DNA from: Alopecurus myosuroides
Taxonomy: Eukaryota > Streptophyta > Magnoliopsida > Poales > Poaceae
Direction of reading: 5' to 3'
DNA length: 64,000 bases
Assembly (NCBI GenBank): GCA_028641055.1
Contig: JAPCYS010003747.1
Coordinates: 33,336 to 97,335 of the forward strand
In this document: piece after piece, positions 35,190 to 46,960 of the stretch
Position numbering within the stretch: the first letter of the stretch is position 1
How the letters are laid out: the number at the start of each line of letters is the position of its first letter
Position numbers and translations under genes: made by a program
Notes under the pieces: model-generated
What the model was told of the DNA's origin: nothing
The model's input: only the letters and a program-made list of their open reading frames with translations
Databases searched by the model: none

Positions 35190-38100
35190 AACTGTTATCT
35201 CTGAACTGCCAGGGGTTGGGTAAAGACCCGGCAGTTCGTTCAGTGCTGGATGTCCGGCGAAAGCATAACCCTGACGTTTTATTCTTATCAGAAACTCATC
35301 TGGATAATTACCCGGCTGATCACTTAAGGAGGAGGCTGAAGATGGATGGAATGATTGTTTGCCATAGTGATGGTAGAAAGGGTGGGCTACTGTTATATTG
35401 GAGGAAAGAATTTAAAATCCAAATTCTTGAGTTGGATCCTATGTTTATTGATGTCAAGATTTCTCAAGACGATGGCAGAACATGGAGATGTACTGGTATG
35501 TACGGGGAATTTAAATGGGAACTGAAATACAAGACGTGGGAGAGAATCAAAGATCTTTACGGCAAACATGATTTTCCTTGGCTGTTGATTGGAGACCTCA
35601 ATGAAATATTATTCTTACATGAAAAGGAAGGAGGGAACCCGAGACCTTTGCGGTATATGAACGCATTTCAAGAAACTATTGATCACTGTAGCTTACGTGA
35701 TCTGGGATACATTGGAGACCCTTTCACTTGGAGGAGAGGGAGGATAAGGGAGAGGCTTGATCGAGGTTTGATTAATAGTGAATGGGCTCTATTATTTCCG
35801 AAAGCAGCTCTCTCCCATCTAAACTTCTGCAAATCAGATCATAGGCCCCTGCTCGTGGACACGGAATTCTACACGGTGGGCAACAGATACAAGCCAAAAC
35901 AGACTCGGAAATTTGAAGCGAGATGGCTGCTCGAAAATAATTTTGAGGAGACGGTTAAGAAAGCTTGGGATGATGCTACCAGACAGGGACCTGAGGAGGA
36001 CATTCATAAAAAGCTTAATCGCATGCATACCCAATTTCATCACTGGGACCAAAGGGTCCTCAAAAAACCGAAACAGAGATTACGTAAGGTACAAAGGGAG
36101 CTAGAGGAAGTAATGGTGGGACCGATGAATGACACAAATGAGGAGAAGAGAAAGGAATTAGCCACATTGGTTGAACACTTGCTTGAATTGGAAGAGGTAC
36201 AGTGGATGCAAAGATCAAGGGCAAATTGGCTTAAAAATGGCGATCGTAATACTTCTTATTTTCATAAATATGCATCCGTAAGAAGAAAGAGGAATTTTAT
36301 TAAGAGACTCAAGAATAATAATGATGAGTGGCTTGAGGGTGAAGGTAACCTAAATCCTCATATTGTCAATTACTTTTCTAACATGTTTTCTTCAGAGGTG
36401 TCACAGGTTAGTGATGAGTTCATAAATAAAGTCCCTTGTAAAGTAACAGAGGATATGAACACGATGCTTATGAGGGAATTTTCGAGGGAAGATGTCTGAA
36501 AGGAAGTTTTCAGTATAGGGGATCTCAAAGCTCCTGGGCCAGATGGGTTACATGCAATCTTTTTCAAGAAATACTGGAATATAGTTCGAGAAGAAATTTC
36601 TAGAGAGGTCTTGGCTGCAATAAATTCCAAGACTATCCCTAAGTCTTGGAATGATACCACAATTGTTATGATCCCCAAAACAGATTCGCCAGAAGAGGTT
36701 ACACAATTCAGACCGATTAGTTTGTGTAATGTGTTGTATAAAATAGTCTCTAAGATGCTTTCTTTGAGGCTCAAAAGTGTTCTCCCGGAGGTTATCTCAC
36801 CACAACAGAGTGTTTTTGTGCCCGGAAGACTCATCACAGATAATATCTTGGTGGCCTATGAGTGTGTCCACAAAATAAAAAATCAAAGGAGTGGAAATAA
36901 AGGGCTTTGTGCAGTTAAGCTTGACATGCATAAAGCATATGACCGGGTGGAGTGGATATTTCTGGAGAAGATCATGTTACAGTTGGGGTTTAATGATCAG
37001 CCAAATGATTATGGCTTGTGTCAGTTCGGTGCAATACAATATAAGGTATAATTCTCAAGAAACCGATTCATTTACCCCCTCAAGAGGGATTAGACAGGGA
37101 GATCCCCTCTCCCCATATCTATTCCTGTTGTGTGCAGAGAGTTTGTCTAGTATTTTGCAGTTTGAAGAAGAAGCTGGTGGCATTGAAGGGATAAGAGTGT
37201 GCAGGAGTGCACCGTCAGTATCACACCTATTATTCGTCGACGACTCTTTAATCCTTATGAGAGCAGATGTTATAAATGCAGCTTCCTTACAGCAAGTATT
37301 GGACTCCTATTGTGCAAATTCGGGGAAGATGGTTAGTTTGGCTAAATCTAGTATTTTTTTCAGTCCTAATACCAGAGTGGATACAAGAGCGGAGATGTGT
37401 GAAATCCTGCATATTGATAAAGAAGCCCTGTCTGATAAATATTTGGGGCTACCCGCTCTTGTTGGTATTGATAGAAGTGATTGTTTCAAACATTTGCATG
37501 AAAGAATTAGAAGAGCCCTTCTTGGTTGGAAAGAAAGACTCTTATCAATGGGGGGGAAGGAGATTTTATTGAAGGCAGTGGCTCAAGCTATCCCTGTGTT
37601 TGCTATGTTTGTTTTTCTGCTACCTAAAGGAGTGTGCAAGGATATCACAGATACTATAGCTAAATTATGGTGGGGGGACACAGATGATTCGAGGAAAATG
37701 CATTGGCAAGCTTGGTGGAAACTTTGTTTCCCAAAGTGCGATGGAGGTATGGGGTTTAGGGATCTACAAAGCTTCAACTTAGCTATGCTCTCCAAACAGG
37801 TTTGGAGACTGATCTCAAATCCTGACTCTTTGTGTGCGCAAATTCTACGTGCTAAATATTATCCACAAGGTGATATCCTTCAGGCGGGTCCGAAGAAGGG
37901 GGCCTCGCTCACGTGGCAGAGTATTGTAGCTGGTATTGCGACGTTCAAGCGAGGATACATTTGGCGAATTGGAAAAGGTGATATGGTGAACATATGGACG
38001 GACCCGTGGATCCCTGCGAGTCCTACGCGTAGGGTATCCCAGCAAAGCGGAACCAATGTTATCACAATGGTTCGAGATTTGATTGATGAGGGCCGTGGAT

Positions 38101-39299
38101 GCTGGGACGAGGAGCTGATTAGAGAGATTTTTAATCATACGGATGCACAACGGATCCTGCAAATTCCGTTGCATCTTGACGCTTTTGATGACTTCATCGC
38201 ATGGCACCTCACGAGGAGGGGTACATTCTCGATGCGATCTGCGTATTATTCGGAATGGTCGAATTGGTTTAGCCGGTTCTCTCTAAGTCTAGCTACAAAT
38301 GGAGCGACGATTGATCAATCAGTATGGGCTCAGCTCTGGAAATTGAAGGTACCAAGCAAAATACATATATTCGTATGGAGGTTAATTAGGGGAATTGTTC
38401 CACTCAAATCAATACTCCTCAAAAGACACATAGGTGACTCTGAAGATTGTCCCATCTGCCATCATGCAAGCGATGATGTTACACACTTTGTGCTTAATTG
38501 CACTATGGCGAAGGGACTGTGGGAAAGGTTAGGCATCTATGATTTTATGCAAGATAATGCTTCTAACGCGGCTTCGGATGCTGGGTTTTTGCAGAACATA
38601 ATAACCAATCAGACGAAGCAGCTCCACATATTACCACTAGTGGGGATCCAGGAAGTCATAGCGGTGGGGGTTTGGTACCTGTGGTGGGTGCGACGACAAA
38701 TCTGCCACGGTGAGAAGCACCCCCCACCTAACAGATGGCCATCTGCGGTCCTGGGAATTGCGAGGAATTCTATGTTGCTATCGAAGAAAAACTCGGTATC
38801 CAATTCAACGTGGATGAGACCACTCGGAGGAGCATCGAAGCTCAACGTGGACGCTTCTGTCCATGGTGATACGGGGGATGGAGCTATAGGTGCAGTCCTT
38901 CGTGACAACCGTGGACGTTTTATCGCTGCGTCTTCAAAATTTATCCAAAATGCAGGGGAAGTCACTACAATGGAGGCCTTGGCAATGTTGGAGGGGCTGA
39001 GACTAGCAATTACTATGGGGCTACACGATATTGAAGCTGAAACAGACTCCCTAGATGTTTGCAATGCTTGTTTGGGACAGGATAGATGGTGGAATCCTGC
39101 TGCGGCCATCTTTGCTTCCTGTATGGATGAGAAGATGAAGTTAAATTCAGTGAAGTTTTCTCATTGTCTTAGATCAGCCAATTCTGTAGCCCATGATTTA
39201 GCTTCCTATAGCTTTAGCCATAGTTCTGATTTCTTATGGGAAGATGATCCTCCAGACTTTGTGTTGGACAAGCTACTCTCCGATGTAAGCATAATTTAA
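35186..39299 (+). pseudogene. LINE-2 ORF2: endonuclease, RT, zinc-binding tail, RNase H
   Basis: Domains in order. Endonuclease (LSLNCQGLGKDPAVR, LFLSETHLDN, LIGDLNEIL, SDHRPLL; 35190-35860). RT (LKAPGPDGLHAIFFKKYW, FRPISLCNVLYKI, GIRQGDPLSPYLF, catalytic FVDDSLIL near 37240). A zinc-binding RT tail (KVPSKIHIFVWRL, CPICHHASDDVTHFVLNC; 38350-38520). RNase H of the RVT_3 type (KLNVDASVHG, MEALAMLEGL, ETDSLDV, HDLASYSF; 38840-39220), all key acidic residues present. Defects: TGA at 36497-36499 where Trp is expected, after which the frame continues, and a frameshift near 37003. Apart from these the protein reads through. Confidence 0.85.
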
Positions 39300-39416
39300 C
39301 TGGTGAGGCAGCAAGTTTTTTACGCACTCTTTTCCTTCCAGGGTACCTGAGGGGGCTGGAAGGTTTTTAATGAGGCGGCTTGCTTGCTTAATATAGTGTT
39401 TAAATTTCAAAAAAAA

Positions 39417-39746
39417 GGACTCTAGGAAAACAACCAAACCAATCTGTGGTTGGATGGTTAGGAGGGTGGTTGTACCCCCAGCCCACCAGAGTTTAAACCC
39501 CAGGTTTGACACATGTGTGTTGCATTTAGGCGGAATATTCTTTCAGTGGGAGACGACGTTCCCGTCGACAGCGAGGCGCCTGTGGTGACTTCGTCAATCT
39601 CAAGACCCGCCGGCTCGGTCTCTTGGAGGTGCTCATAGGGGTAGGGTGTGCGTGTGTGCGTTCATAGGGGTGAGTGTATGCGCGTGTATATGAGCGCTTG
39701 CGTTTGTACTGTGTTTCTCAAAAAAAAAGGACTCTAGGAAAACAAC
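39417..39746. repeat. Perfect 18-bp target-site duplication around the SINE
   Basis: Copies at 39417-39434 and 39729-39746 are identical (ggactctaggaaaacaac). Both copies are preceded by A8 or A9, so the duplication may be up to 26 bp with the LINE tail as part of the target. Confidence 0.9.
39435..39728 (+). mobile_element. Au-like SINE
   Basis: About 290 bp, starting caaaccaat.tgtggttggatgg and holding a degraded tRNA-type B box (gagtttaaacccc, near 39490). The tail reads gcgtttgtactgtgtttctc then A9. It is bounded by perfect 18-bp direct repeats ggactctaggaaaacaac at 39417-39434 and 39729-39746. SINEs carry no protein and use LINE enzymes. The left repeat directly follows the LINE-2 poly(A). 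Family name is by recognition of the Triticeae Au SINE. Confidence 0.82.
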
Positions 39747-40585
39747 AGGTTACAATACATGCCTCCAACATTTTTTATCGGGGAAAGGAGTCTTGAAGGA
39801 CCCCGAGCTGAATTATCTCGCTGTCGGATTACAGTTTACAGGAAGGACCAGAAATGAAAAGTAAATTACAACTATGCCCTTAACATTTGCACTTAAGACC
39901 CTGGAACACAAATGGAAAAAGCAATCAGGTCCAGGACTTCTTCCAGCTCCGTCTCCACCATCTGAGCTCGCATCCAAGCACGGCCAACCTCACTGCCGCC
40001 AGGGAAAAAACCACTTGGCGCACCGCGTCATGAGCATACCGCACTGGAGCAGAAGTGCCTCAACAAAGGCATAAAATCCGGGAGGTTGAATTTACCCGAG
40101 AGGCGCACAACATGCGTCGAGCGGGGAGGGAAAGGTTGTTGCACGTCCTTCAAATTCAATAGCCTAAATGCACAGAGCAGTTGACGGAGGGCTGCCAAGA
40201 GGAATCTCCCACGAAGAGCAATGGAAGCAGCAACGCTTCCCCGTCCACCGGCAGCAGCCCGCAGCAGATGGTAACACCATCCATGCCCATCATCACCTCG
40301 ACGAGAAGCATAGGAGGGTGGATAGCATGCCACGCATGCGACCAAGAGGCCAACACCAACCTCCAGATCCAGAAGCCGGAGGAAGGGGGATGCAACGTCC
40401 CCTCCCTCCACACACTGCACTGACCATCAGAGCGCCCCGACGAAGGGAGCGACGCCGCCGTCCTGCAGATGCATCCGCAGGCAGATCCGCCATGGCATAG
40501 CGCCATTCTCCATTAAGTACAGCAACTGAAGCAACTAGTCTTGGAACTAAACCTAAAACTACTATATAGGGGGAAACCCGGCTAC
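39747..40585 (-). other. Unidentified sequence, possibly a gene- or LINE-derived 3' end
   Basis: On the minus strand there are overlapping open pieces of 116 and 130 codons between 40506 and 40028. A 3' UTR-like stretch then ends near 39775 in cccgataaaaaatg, reminiscent of a short A-tailed retrocopy. I recognise no domain (GKFNLPDFMPLLRHFC is the most protein-like string). Confidence 0.25.
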
Positions 40586-42227
40586 TGATACGTTGCAAAC
40601 ATATCTATAATTTTTGATGCTCCATGCTTGTTATTTACCCAATACCTTTTATTTTCCACATGTTTTCTTTTCGTTTTCCTTCTTTTTTTTGGACGTTTTC
40701 ATATACTAACTTATTAACAAGATGCCCCAGAACAGTTGCTATTTTCTACTGTTTTTCTATTTCAGAAAAGTTCTTAAGGAAATATTCTCAGAAAGGGCTA
40801 AAAATCTATGGAGATCATTTTTTACCCAGAGCGAATACGGGGTCCAAAGGGGAGCCAGGGGGCCAACAGGAGGGTGCCAGGCGCCCCCCTAGGCCGCGCC
40901 TGGTGGGCCCCTAGGAGCTCCCGACACCGCCTCACATCCCCCCTTCGGTTATAAATTGCATTTAACCCTAAAATCATCGGGGACGGAGTTATTTTCCATG
41001 AAAGATACAAAGAGGTGCCGTCACCTCGAAAGTCCAATCTAGGGCTTGTGGAGTCCTGCTCCGACACCCTGTCGGAGAGGGGGATCCTCATCGGAGGCCT
41101 ATACATCGACATGATCGCCTCCGGACAGATGCGTGAATAGTTCATCTCGGGACTACGGGTCCATAGGAGTAGCTTGATGGTTGTTCTCTCCCCTATGCCT
41201 CCATGTTTAGAATCTCGCGAGCTGCCACACATGATCGAGGCCACCGTGATGTAATTGTGCATGTCGTGTTTGCTGGGATCCGACGAACCATGAAATTAAA
41301 TTTATTTTGTTCATGTCCATCTGAGATACTTAACTTATATTTTTAGAGAGTTTTAATCTTGTCTTGCAATGCTCTCCGGTGTTTATGATTACCTTGGTCA
41401 TGTAGCTGTTTTGATCTCCAAGAGAGGGTTTATATGCTAGATAGTGGGTTCATGTCTCCTTATTGCCTGCGCTCGAGTGACAAAAAAGTGTCGTGGGAGG
41501 ATGTGTTGTTGCCACTAGGGAGAAAACAACGGTGCTCTTGTCTATGGATGAGAACCACTGCTTACATTACGTGTTGTTCTTAATGCATTTGTTTGTTTCA
41601 CACATAGCAATCACTTCGTTGCTGCAACTTAATACCAATGGATTTGCTGGATAACTTTCTTGAGGTGGACTTTTAGATATGGATGCATGTTGAATAGCGG
41701 TCCATATACCTTGACATAATGCCTACAATGTTAGAACTCGTGAACTTTATCTTGTCATAATAGTATTGTTATACGTTCATGATTTGTCAATTGCCCGGCT
41801 GTAATTTGTTCATCCAACATATTTGTTTTACTTGGAGAGACACCAGTGAACCTATGCCCCCCGGTCCTATTTTCCTCGTATTTCAAACCTTCTTTTAAGC
41901 ACTTTCCTCATTGTTTCCTTGCTGTTATATTTTTACTTTTATTGTTTTTCAAGACTCTATATGTTTAATTCTCCTGTTTTCAGCAAGACCGGAAGATTGA
42001 CAACCTTCCAGAAAGTTGGGGCAAGAGAGAGTTTGTGCTTGTGTGCAGGTTCCACGCTTCGTCAACAACACTTTTTTTTGGCGCCGTTGATAAAGCAACC
42101 TTGTTCAAGACTATGAAGTCCTACTGGTTCGATAACTCTCGTTCTATACTAGGGGAAAACTTAATCTATACTGCATCATACCTTACGCCTGGGGTCTCCC
42201 AACGAGCGTGTGATCACGTCATCATCA
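40586..42227 (+). repeat. 5' LTR of element A
   Basis: Starts TGATACGTTGCAAACATATC and ends ATCATCA, 1642 bp. The last 250 bases match the LTR ends of copies B and D on the other strand (blocks around cctactggttcgataactct and gggtctcccaacgagcgtgtg). Confidence 0.7.
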
Positions 42228-42238
42228 AGTACTTTTTC

Positions 42239-42256
42239 TGATGCCATTGCCCGTGA
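42239..42256 (+). promoter_or_regulatory. Decayed primer binding site of element A
   Basis: tgatgccattgcccgtga aligns with TGGCGCCGTTGCCGGGGA, the complement of the tRNA-Asp 3' end seen intact in element E. Most differences are G to A or C to T, as expected after methylation-driven decay. Confidence 0.6.
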
Positions 42257-42442
42257 TTTCTAGCTTGCTGTATGGGGAGTCCCACACTTCCACTTTCTTT
42301 ATTTTGTTTTGTTCTTGCTTAGTTTACTTTTGCTTAGTCTTATTTTCTCTTTATCAAAACCCAAAATAATAGTTCTCTAGTTTCTAGTCTTTTACTTGCG
42401 TTGTTAGTTTATTTTGATAGTATATCTAGCTCTACTCCTTTT

Positions 42443-44770
42443 GTTATGTCTCCCGAGGCTGAGGTCCTCACCCTAAAACAAAGAGGCAGGAAAAGTTAAA
42501 AAAATTCTTGGTATAGAATTAGTGATGCTCAAAATAGATCCACTAAAAAGCAAGCCACCATTGTTCTTCTAAGAAATTTTTATGTGGGTGTCACCAATTG
42601 GTATAGGTACATACTTGGCACTTAAATGGGTGGAAACTTTTTAGGAGAACACACTTTGGAAGCTCTTATTGTTATTAAATCTTAGTAGGAAATCCTCCCG
42701 TTGATGAGATTAAAATTGATATCACTATGGAACATGTGCTAAATAGGCTGGATTCTATTGGGGAGAATATAATCAATATTCAGAAACAAAATGAGCTAGC
42801 CAAAAAATTAATTGAGAATGTTGAAAAACTAGATGGTTGAAGGGTACGTTGCATACAAAAAAATATCCTATGCGAGATAAACCCGAAGGGACAAGATCTA
42901 ATCTAGAAGATGAAAGGCAATGGGGAGAAAGAGTCTTAGGAAAACATGCCCTCTAGGACTCTAAGAATTACGAGATCGAATCTCGTTGTTGGCATAGTCG
43001 TACTCACATCGATCTCAAGACCGAGAAGATATGCACCGCAATCCGGTGGTGCCTCCATGACCGGTCACACGTTAAGCTCGATGATGACCTCCGTTCCCTC
43101 GATCCAGCGGGGCATCGGAAGTAGAGGATCCCCCGGAACTCCAGCGGCACGACGGCGTGGTGTGGTGAAGAATCCCACGGTCAGAGCTTCGCCAAGCGGA
43201 TGACCATGGAATGAAGCAACGGGTGGAGAGAAAGGAGGTGGGACAAGTGTGTGCATGAGGGAGAGCCCTCACCCTCCTTTTATAGGGGAGGGGGAGGCAG
43301 CCCAAGGGGAGGTGCGGCCAACACATGGTTCCCCCACATCTTCCCCTCTTCATGTGAGTGAAAGCTCCACTCACACCCACTCATCTCTCTCTTAATTTTC
43401 CACTTAGAAAATCCAAGGGTTTTTCTTTATTAAATAAATACATACTTTTATTTCTTTTAATTAATATATGTTAACTCTATTAACAAACATTTGCACATAA
43501 CCCCTCGAATCATTTGTTAATTCTATTAACAACCATTCGATGGAAAACCCCTTGAACTATTTCAAATTTTCCCGAAACAATTCCGGTGTTGTCCAAAATA
43601 TTCTCCGATATTCTGTATCCTCTCAAATGCGTCATCGATCCTTAAGTGTGTTACCCTACGGTTCGCGAATAATGCAGACATGATCTAGACATCTCTCCGA
43701 TCAATAATCAACAGCGGGATCTGGAGATCCGTGATGAGTCCTATATATTCAACAATGAATCTTGTGATCGTGTGAACCATCAACGTTGTAACTAATTCCC
43801 TTTCTCTGGCGATATTTTACTTGTCTGATATCCGATCATCGGTATCAACCATACCTTGGTCGATCTCGTTACCGATAAGTACTCTTTTACTCGTTCTGAG
43901 ATATGACATTCTTGTGACCTAGTCACATGCTTGCAAGCAGTGTCAATGTGATATCACCAAGAGGTCCTAGAGTATATCTCTCCGTCATTTTGGATGGACA
44001 AATCCCACTCTTGATCCATGAGCCTCAACTAACACTTTCCGAATACCTAACGCCACCTTTATAGCCACCCTGTTAGGGCGTGACGTTTGATGTCATCAAA
44101 GTACCCTTTCGGTATTAGTGATTGACATGATCTCATGGTCTTAGGAATAAGGTTACTTCATATGCAAGATATAACAATATAAACTATATGACTTGATCGT
44201 ATTGTTATACTTAATTTGGGTCTATGTTCATCATATCATTTAGGAAACCTTAATTATCTGTTAATCAACGAGCTAGTTAAAAGAGAGCCTTTACTAGGAA
44301 CAATTGTTTATTTATTAAACACACATTTATCAACGTTTCCGGTTAATACAATTCTAGCATGAGAAATAAACATTCATCATAAATAAGGAATAACATAGTA
44401 ACCACTTTATTATTGCCTCTCGGGCATATTCCCTTAAATGGTGCTATCTAGAGTAGACAAAATTGAAGAAGTTATAGAAACTTTGGGGTCTACCTTGTCA
44501 TCTCTTCAAACTAAAAAGTTATAAACTACAGGTGGGAAGAAGCCTAAATTCATGTATGTCCCAAAGAATCCCCCACCAAAAAGTAATTTATCTAAAGAAG
44601 GGGGAGTTTCTAAAATTGTAGAGGAGGAACCTAGTGTGGGTAAAGCTAAAAGCAGTATTCTTGATTCACCTAGTGTTTTAAATAAACTTATTAAGAGAGC
44701 CCTCTTATAAGAACTAGATGCACTATTGAAGATATTTTTTATGATCTTTATGATGGATATATTGATAGTA
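42443..44770 (+). pseudogene. gag-like relic of element A, split by a solo LTR
   Basis: Readings such as MSPEAEVLTLKQRGR, YRISDAQNRSTKKQAT, FYVGVTNWYRYILGT and TMEHVLNRLDSIGENIINIQ resume after the solo LTR with IEEVIETLGSTLSSLQTKK and KFMYVPKN. This resembles Athila-group gag regions. Stops and shifts occur in every frame. Confidence 0.55.
42838..44437 (-). mobile_element. Copia solo LTR, Angela/BARE-like
   Basis: 1600 bp flanked by a perfect 5-bp duplication atggt (42833-42837 and 44438-44442) and nothing internal. Minus-strand start AAGGGAATATGCCCGAGAGG and end with ATATTTTTTTGTATGC...CTTCA match the Angela/BARE LTR pattern. The terminal TG appears eroded (TT). Solo LTRs arise by recombination between the two LTRs of one element. 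Confidence 0.8.
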
Positions 44771-44809
44771 CTTGATTCGTTCTTCTTGCATAGCTAAACG
44801 GTGTTAAAG

Positions 44810-46960
44810 AAAAAACACTTGTGGGAGGCAACCCACTCTGTTTTCTTTCGTTATTTCTTTGTTTTCTTTTGTTATTTTTCTATTTTGGAAGTTGTTACAT
44901 CTATAGCGACCTCTCCTTATCATTTTTATTTCGTTATTCTGCCAAGAGTAACCTCTAGTTGAGAGGTAGTGCGATTTGGGGAAGTTGCTGTTCTGAAACA
45001 GATTTCTGGGCTGTTACCGAAAAATTAATATCTCTCGGCCAGAATGTCGGATTGCTTTGAAAAAAATAGAAACATGCCCCAGGTTGTTATATAAGTTTTG
45101 TTAGTTTCCCACTTTTTGATTTAAGCAATAGAACATTTTCGAAAAAAAAAACATATTTACCAACTATTCTGTTTTGACAGATTTCTGTCAATATTTGTAT
45201 TTGTGTCTTAATCTCTTTCTTTTGGTCTTCTTTTGAGAGAAAGAGCTTTAAAAGAACTTGTGACAGTAGCTAATGTTTTAATTGAAGTGTGATACTTGTG
45301 TTCAAACTCAACCAAGTGGATTTATTATTTTGATTACACTAACGTTGCTAGTAAACCAACACCAATTGTGTTTTATTATTTGGATATAAAATAGCTGAGA
45401 GTTCTTAATATGTTTCGAATAAGTTAATTGTGTGATATTTTCTCAGCTCAAAGGAGGTAACTAGTAGATCCGTGGATACCTAGAAAGCGAACAAATGTTC
45501 CCGTGGTCATGATTGTTGACTAAACTACCCTTTCTCGAAGTCACATTTAGGCTTTATCTGGTATTGCGATATTACAAGTCAAAAACTAAAAGATCATCAA
45601 GGCTAGAAGTGATTTTTTTGTAGTCGAAACATGGTGTGAGCATACACCAAGTAAATACATATAAATCATTCAAAGGAGAAATACCACAATACCATGCTTC
45701 AATATGAGAGAACAACACATGATTAAATTCAATGACACATTAAGAACTCTCGGCTATTTGAGACTAGTCATGGTACATTATAAATAACTAAGCACACAAT
45801 TAAAATAACATCTAACATGACTTGCCAAAGCCTATGCCATAGTCAAGACAATTTACTCTTTTCCAACACTAATTAACTTATTTGAAACAACTCTCAAAGC
45901 AAATAATCATCCAAGACCAGAGAGCTAATAAAATATAACTGAAGCAAACCAACAAGCTCTGAACAAAATTCGAGTGAAAAACAAGAGCTAAACGCGGTAC
46001 TAGCAAAGAATGAAAACTCGCAGAACAATAAGAGTCAAAACTAGAGTGTTCTAAGCAATAAAAACGGAGCGTATCTCTCCCAAAAATAAAGTCCTAGGAT
46101 CTAACCAAAATCTACAGCAAATAAAAAAACTGAAAGAAAAATAAAAAGACGCTCCAAGAATAACACATATTATGTGAAGCAATAAAAATATAGTGTTTTA
46201 AAAGAAACCTGATATTTTTGTTGATGAAGAAGAGGATGCCTTGGGCATCCCCAAGCTTTGAGGCTTGTACTTCTTGGATATGTCTTGGGGTTACATGGGC
46301 ATCCCCAAGTTTTAGCTTTTGTCCATCTTTCATCACATCACATCATTCTTCTCTCCCTACACTTGAAAACTTCCTACACCTAAAACTTACTCACAATCTT
46401 CATTAGCAACGCTAGTGTAATAAAAATAATATCCACATGGTTAAGTTTGAACACAAGTATCACACTTCAATTAAAACATTAGCTATTGTCAAATTTTCTT
46501 CTAAAGCTCTCCCTCTCAAAATAACACCAAAAGAAAGAGATTGAGACGCAAATGCAAATAATTGCAGAAATCTGTTAAAACAGAACAGTCGACACAGATG
46601 ATTTTTTTTTCGAAAATCTTCTGTTGCTCAAATAAAAAAGTGGGAAACTAGAAAAAGTTAGATAACAACCTTGGGCATGTGTCTATGTTTTTCAAAGCAA
46701 TCCAACGTTCTGGCTAAGAGATATGAATTTTTTGGTAACATCCCAGAAATCCGTTCAGGACAACAACTTACCCAAATCGCACTACCTCTCAACTAGAGGT
46801 TACTCTTGGCAAAAAAAACGAAATAAAAAGGATAAGGAGCAGTTGCTACAGAGGTAAATACTTCCAAAACATAAAAATAACAAAAGAAAACAAAGAAATA
46901 ACGAAAGAAAACAAAGTGGGTTGCTCCCACAAGCTTTTTTCTTTAACGCCTTTTAGCTAG
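44810..46960. repeat. Inverted arrangement of elements A and B
   Basis: The A interior (44810-45470, plus) and B interior (46960-45660, minus) are homologous and face each other across a spacer of about 190 bp. Matching blocks include the gggaggcaacccac / gtgggttgctccc region (44815 and 46925) and aattgaagtgtgatacttgtg (45283 and 46455). The B arm is longer because about 600 bp is missing from A. Confidence 0.7.

Larger units (their letters stand above)
34245..39416 (+). mobile_element. LINE-2: L1-type LINE, 5' truncated, lightly damaged
   Basis: ORF1 (34254-35189), then ORF2 with endonuclease, RT, zinc tail and RNase H (35186-39299), then a 3' UTR and an A8 tail at 39409-39416. ORF1 begins inside its DUF4283-like domain, so the 5' end is missing. 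Only one premature stop and one frameshift are evident in ORF2, pointing to a younger copy than LINE-1. I did not find a convincing target duplication at the 5' end. Confidence 0.85.
40586..45470 (+). mobile_element. Element A: Sabrina/Athila-like non-autonomous gypsy copy, 5' part
   Basis: A 5' LTR (40586-42227), decayed primer binding site (42239-42256), and gag-like relic, which a copia solo LTR interrupts. Further non-coding interior follows to about 45470. No RT or integrase and no 3' LTR. Its interior matches element D in inverted orientation, for example KQRGR, ISDAQNRSTKKQAT and NWYRYIL. Confidence 0.72.

Noticed and set aside
39435..39728. Functional tRNA gene
   Set aside because: Only degraded A/B-box-like sequence, no cloverleaf, A-tail and target duplications; a SINE.
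42946..43380. Short frames around 43.1 kb as genes
   Set aside because: They lie inside the copia solo LTR; no conserved product.
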